A stretch of DNA of 8,550 bases. Source: Sphingobacteriaceae bacterium. GTDB taxonomy: Bacteria; Bacteroidota; Bacteroidia; Sphingobacteriales; Sphingobacteriaceae. Where the stretch lies: positions 1 through 8,550 of the forward strand of contig CANGZX010000019.1 in the NCBI GenBank assembly GCA_947458775.1, in the 5' to 3' direction. Both the position numbers and the translations under genes were made by a program. The notes beneath the pieces are model-generated. The model was not told the origin of the DNA, made no database searches, and worked only from the letters and a program-made list of their open reading frames with translations. Below, piece by piece: positions 6,529 through 8,550 of the stretch; the stretch's first letter is position 1, and every line of letters begins with the position of its first letter.

Positions 6529-8019
6529 TTATGCGATTGGGTACGTTCTTAAAAACTGTACCGATTTTTCTATATCCGGAGCTAAAAAGCGATCTTTTTC
6601 TAAAATAGGCACCAGCTCTCGGTAGGCCGATACAATTTTTTCTAATGCAGGGGAACTTTTTTTCGGTCGTCTAAAAGAAAGCGCTTGGCAAGCATTCATG
6701 AGTTCGATGGCTAAAATGCGCTCTACATTGGTACATACCCGCAAACATTTGGTAGCCCCGTTGGCGCCCATACTTACATGGTCCTCTTGTCCATTACTCG
6801 ATACAATAGAATCTACCGAACTTGGCGTACACAGCTGCTTATTTTCACTGGCTATGCCGGCTGCGGTGTATTGCGGAATCATGTAACCCGAGTTTACCCC
6901 AGCTTCTTGTATTAAAAACGGAGGCAAGCCACGCTGACCCGATATTAATTGAAAAATGCGCCTCTCGGAAATAGAACCCCATTCTGCCAAAGCAATACTT
7001 AAAAAGTCGAGTGCTAGTGCCAAGGGTTGCCCATGAAAATTACCTGCAGAAATAATTTCACCGCTTTCGGGGAAGATGTTCGGATTATCGGTTACAGAGT
7101 TTAGCTCCGTTTCCAGTACCGAAGTCACATAGCGCAAGGTATCTTTACTGGCACCATGTACCTGGGGCATACAGCGAAACGAATAGGGGTCTTGAACTTG
7201 TTTCCCGGGCTCGTTTACCAATTCGCTATCTTTTAAAAAATTAAAAAGTCGGTCGGCGGTTTCTACCTGCCCACGATGTGGGCGAATACGGTGGCTATCG
7301 GGTTTAAATGGATCAATACGGCAATTAAAGCCATCAGCCGAAATACTACCCGCAATATCGGCCCAAGCAGCTAGCTTTTGGGTTTTTAATAAGATGTAAA
7401 CCCCATAGGCCAACATAAATTGGGTACCATTGATGAGTGCTAAACCCTCTTTAGATTGTAATTTGAGTGGTTTTAGGTTGTATTTTGTTAAAACTGTTTT
7501 TGCATCCACCCGTTTATCACCTTCCCAAACTTCACCTTCGCCAATGAGCGGCAGTGCCAAGTGTGCCAAAGGGGCTAAATCTCCCGATGCACCCAATGAG
7601 CCTTGGGTATAAATAACAGGGACTATATTCTTATTATAAAAAGCTACTAAGTGTTGTACGGTTTCTAGCGCTACCCCCGAGTGACCATAAGCCAGCGATT
7701 GAATTTTTAGAAGCAGCATTAATTTCACCACCTCTTGAGGTACAAATTCGCCGGTGCCGCAAGCGTGTGATAGCAATAGATTGTGTTGCAAATCTATTAC
7801 TTGATCATTGGATACTTTTACGTTTTGTAGGTAGCCAAATCCCGTATTGATACCATAAATTGGCTCGGAATTTTTAGCCATTTTTTGATCTAAAAATGCA
7901 CGACAGGCCTTAATTTTTTCTTTGGCTTCAGGACTAAGCGCTATGCTAGCCTTGCTTTCAATAATTTCTTGTATGGCTGAAAGTGAAAGTTCTTGTTTGC
8001 CTATGGCGAATGTTTTCAT
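6529..8019 (-). CDS. hutH: Histidine ammonia-lyase-type MIO enzyme (HAL/PAL/TAL family)
   Basis: A 496-residue cytoplasmic aromatic amino acid lyase; histidine ammonia-lyase converts L-histidine to urocanate and ammonia. The Ala144-Ser145-Gly146 triad in GSLGASGDLAPLAHLAL forms the MIO electrophile. Other active-site residues are Tyr55 (YGINTGFG), His85 (LLLSHACGTGE), Asn197 (LINGTQ), Gln276 and Arg282 (QDPYSFRCMPQVHG), and Glu412 (GQEDHVSMG). They align with Pseudomonas putida HAL Tyr53, His83, Asn195, Gln277, Arg283 and Glu414. QEDHVSM points to histidine rather than tyrosine, because the Flavobacterium tyrosine lyase has NQDIVSI here. The stretch between ~228 and 250 differs from classical HAL. 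No hutU, hutI or hutG is in the window, so a place in histidine breakdown is unproven. The start is 49 bp after the YceI gene; the two may be co-transcribed. Confidence 0.9.
   Translation of the reverse strand: MKTFAIGKQELSLSAIQEIIESKASIALSPEAKEKIKACRAFLDQKMAKNSEPIYGINTGFGYLQNVKVSNDQVIDLQHNLLLSHACGTGEFVPQEVVKLMLLLKIQSLAYGHSGVALETVQHLVAFYNKNIVPVIYTQGSLGASGDLAPLAHLALPLIGEGEVWEGDKRVDAKTVLTKYNLKPLKLQSKEGLALINGTQFMLAYGVYILLKTQKLAAWADIAGSISADGFNCRIDPFKPDSHRIRPHRGQVETADRLFNFLKDSELVNEPGKQVQDPYSFRCMPQVHGASKDTLRYVTSVLETELNSVTDNPNIFPESGEIISAGNFHGQPLALALDFLSIALAEWGSISERRIFQLISGQRGLPPFLIQEAGVNSGYMIPQYTAAGIASENKQLCTPSSVDSIVSSNGQEDHVSMGANGATKCLRVCTNVERILAIELMNACQALSFRRPKKSSPALEKIVSAYRELVPILEKDRFLAPDIEKSVQFLRTYPIA
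6540..6570 (+). terminator. Possible rho-independent terminator for porX-tsaE
   Basis: GGTACGTT (6540-6547) pairs with AAC plus GTACC (6554-6562), with one bulged T at 6557 and a 6-nt loop, CTTAAA. The stem is 8 bp. GATTTTTC follows on the plus strand. It begins 13 bp after the tsaE stop and lies inside the last codons of the convergent lyase gene. The stem is short and only moderately GC-rich. It lacks a T tract in the right place to end the minus-strand transcript. Confidence 0.35.
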
Positions 8020-8068
8020 TCTTGCTAATTGGTTCCCAAAAATGAAAAAAAGGAATCAATAAAAGGAA

Positions 8069-8550
8069 TTAATTTTTGAATGGGATGTAATTGAGGGTAG
8101 CGTGTACGGCAATGCGTTCCGCTATTTTATTAAACACCAATTTAGGGATATCAATTTTATGGTCCGCCAGGTTGATGTTGAATCGGGTGTCGAGTTTTAT
8201 TCCATCTTTGCTTACGGTTATTTTACCCGATAAGGTCCGTTTTTGATCAACTCCATGGAGATTTAATATGCCGACGGCCGTAACATCAACTGTGCCAACT
8301 TCAGAAAAATTTATTCCCGGACTTATTTTACCTTTAAAGGTGGCATATGGATAGCGGTCGCTTTCTAAGTATTTTTCATTAAAATGTTGCTGCATGAGTT
8401 TGTTTTGAAATTCAAACTGATTGATGGGCACCCGAACCATAATTTCTAAACTTTCGGTATTTAGCATAGAAATTACGTGTTTGTTTCTGGCGTCAATATC
8501 TTCTAGTGGGGCACTAGAAAAAAACGTAATCTCACCCTTAGTGGTAGATA
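8069..8550 (-). CDS. YceI-family lipid-binding-like periplasmic protein (5' end beyond window)
   Basis: The reading frame is open to the right edge. The 159 visible residues begin mid-protein with TTKGEITFFSSAPLEDIDA, followed by RNKHVISMLNTESLEI, which is the typical first half of a YceI domain. Next come NKLMQQHFNEKYLESDRYP and ATFKGKI, then GILNLHGVDQKRTLSGKI, and the terminal AVHATLNYIPFKN. YceI proteins form a lipocalin-like beta-barrel that in known members binds isoprenoid-type lipids, and most are exported. The signal peptide would lie outside this window, so export cannot be confirmed. The Met at 8465-8467 lies inside the conserved domain and is not the start. The gene is 49 bp upstream of the ammonia-lyase gene on the same strand. 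The ligand and role are unknown. Confidence 0.88.
   Translation of the reverse strand, partial: STTKGEITFFSSAPLEDIDARNKHVISMLNTESLEIMVRVPINQFEFQNKLMQQHFNEKYLESDRYPYATFKGKISPGINFSEVGTVDVTAVGILNLHGVDQKRTLSGKITVSKDGIKLDTRFNINLADHKIDIPKLVFNKIAERIAVHATLNYIPFKN

Noticed and set aside
8037..8044. Minus-strand CATTTTTG as a -7 element for the ammonia-lyase gene.
   Set aside because: It has one mismatch to TAnnTTTG and no TTTG or TTG at the right distance upstream. The gap is short, and read-through from the YceI gene is equally likely.
8465..8467. ATG as the start of the YceI protein.
   Set aside because: The frame continues upstream with the conserved YceI segment (GEITFFSSAPLEDIDA and RNKHV) to the edge, so this Met is internal and the gene is truncated by the window.
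1..8550. A mobile element, genomic island or undescribed defence system.
   Set aside because: All coding sequence belongs to recognised core families, gaps are short, composition looks even, and no transposase, integrase, tRNA, direct-repeat array or toxin-antitoxin pair is visible.

Overview
The window looks like chromosomal DNA from a member of the Bacteroidota. Three things support this: a fused LpxC-FabZ protein, a PorX-type response regulator (receiver plus PglZ domain) of the type IX secretion system, and starts without Shine-Dalgarno sequences but with nearby TAnnTTTG/TTTG promoter-like motifs. Base composition is moderately AT-rich and even throughout. I see no insertion sequence, phage gene, CRISPR array, tRNA or rRNA. 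I cannot name the genus.

Region 1 (1-4441, minus strand) is a lipid A block. Read in the direction of transcription it holds an HD-domain phosphohydrolase, lpxD, lpxC/fabZ and lpxA; lpxA runs off the left edge. LpxA adds the first 3-hydroxyacyl chain to UDP-GlcNAc, the LpxC part deacetylates the product, and LpxD adds the second chain. The FabZ part belongs to the fatty acid cycle that supplies those acyl chains. lpxD, lpxC/fabZ and lpxA are tightly packed and probably co-transcribed. A candidate promoter lies in the 84-bp gap upstream of lpxD.

Region 2 (4442-4537) is a 96-bp divergent intergenic region carrying a small palindrome. Region 3 (4538-6526, plus strand) holds porX and tsaE, 12 bp apart. 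PorX regulates type IX secretion, and TsaE takes part in the t6A modification of tRNA.

Region 4 (6529-8550, minus strand) holds a YceI-family protein cut by the right edge, followed by a histidine ammonia-lyase-type enzyme. The lyase gene converges on tsaE with only 2 bp between the stop codons.

Every open stretch is explained by recognisable families, and I did not find a convincing undescribed system. The points most worth a second look are these: glycine at the predicted acyl-chain ruler positions of both LpxA and LpxD; the divergent placement of an HD nucleotide hydrolase and the PorX phosphodiesterase; a consensus-like promoter that would give a leaderless tsaE transcript; a terminator-like hairpin inside the 3' end of the convergent lyase gene; and inverted repeats in two control regions.
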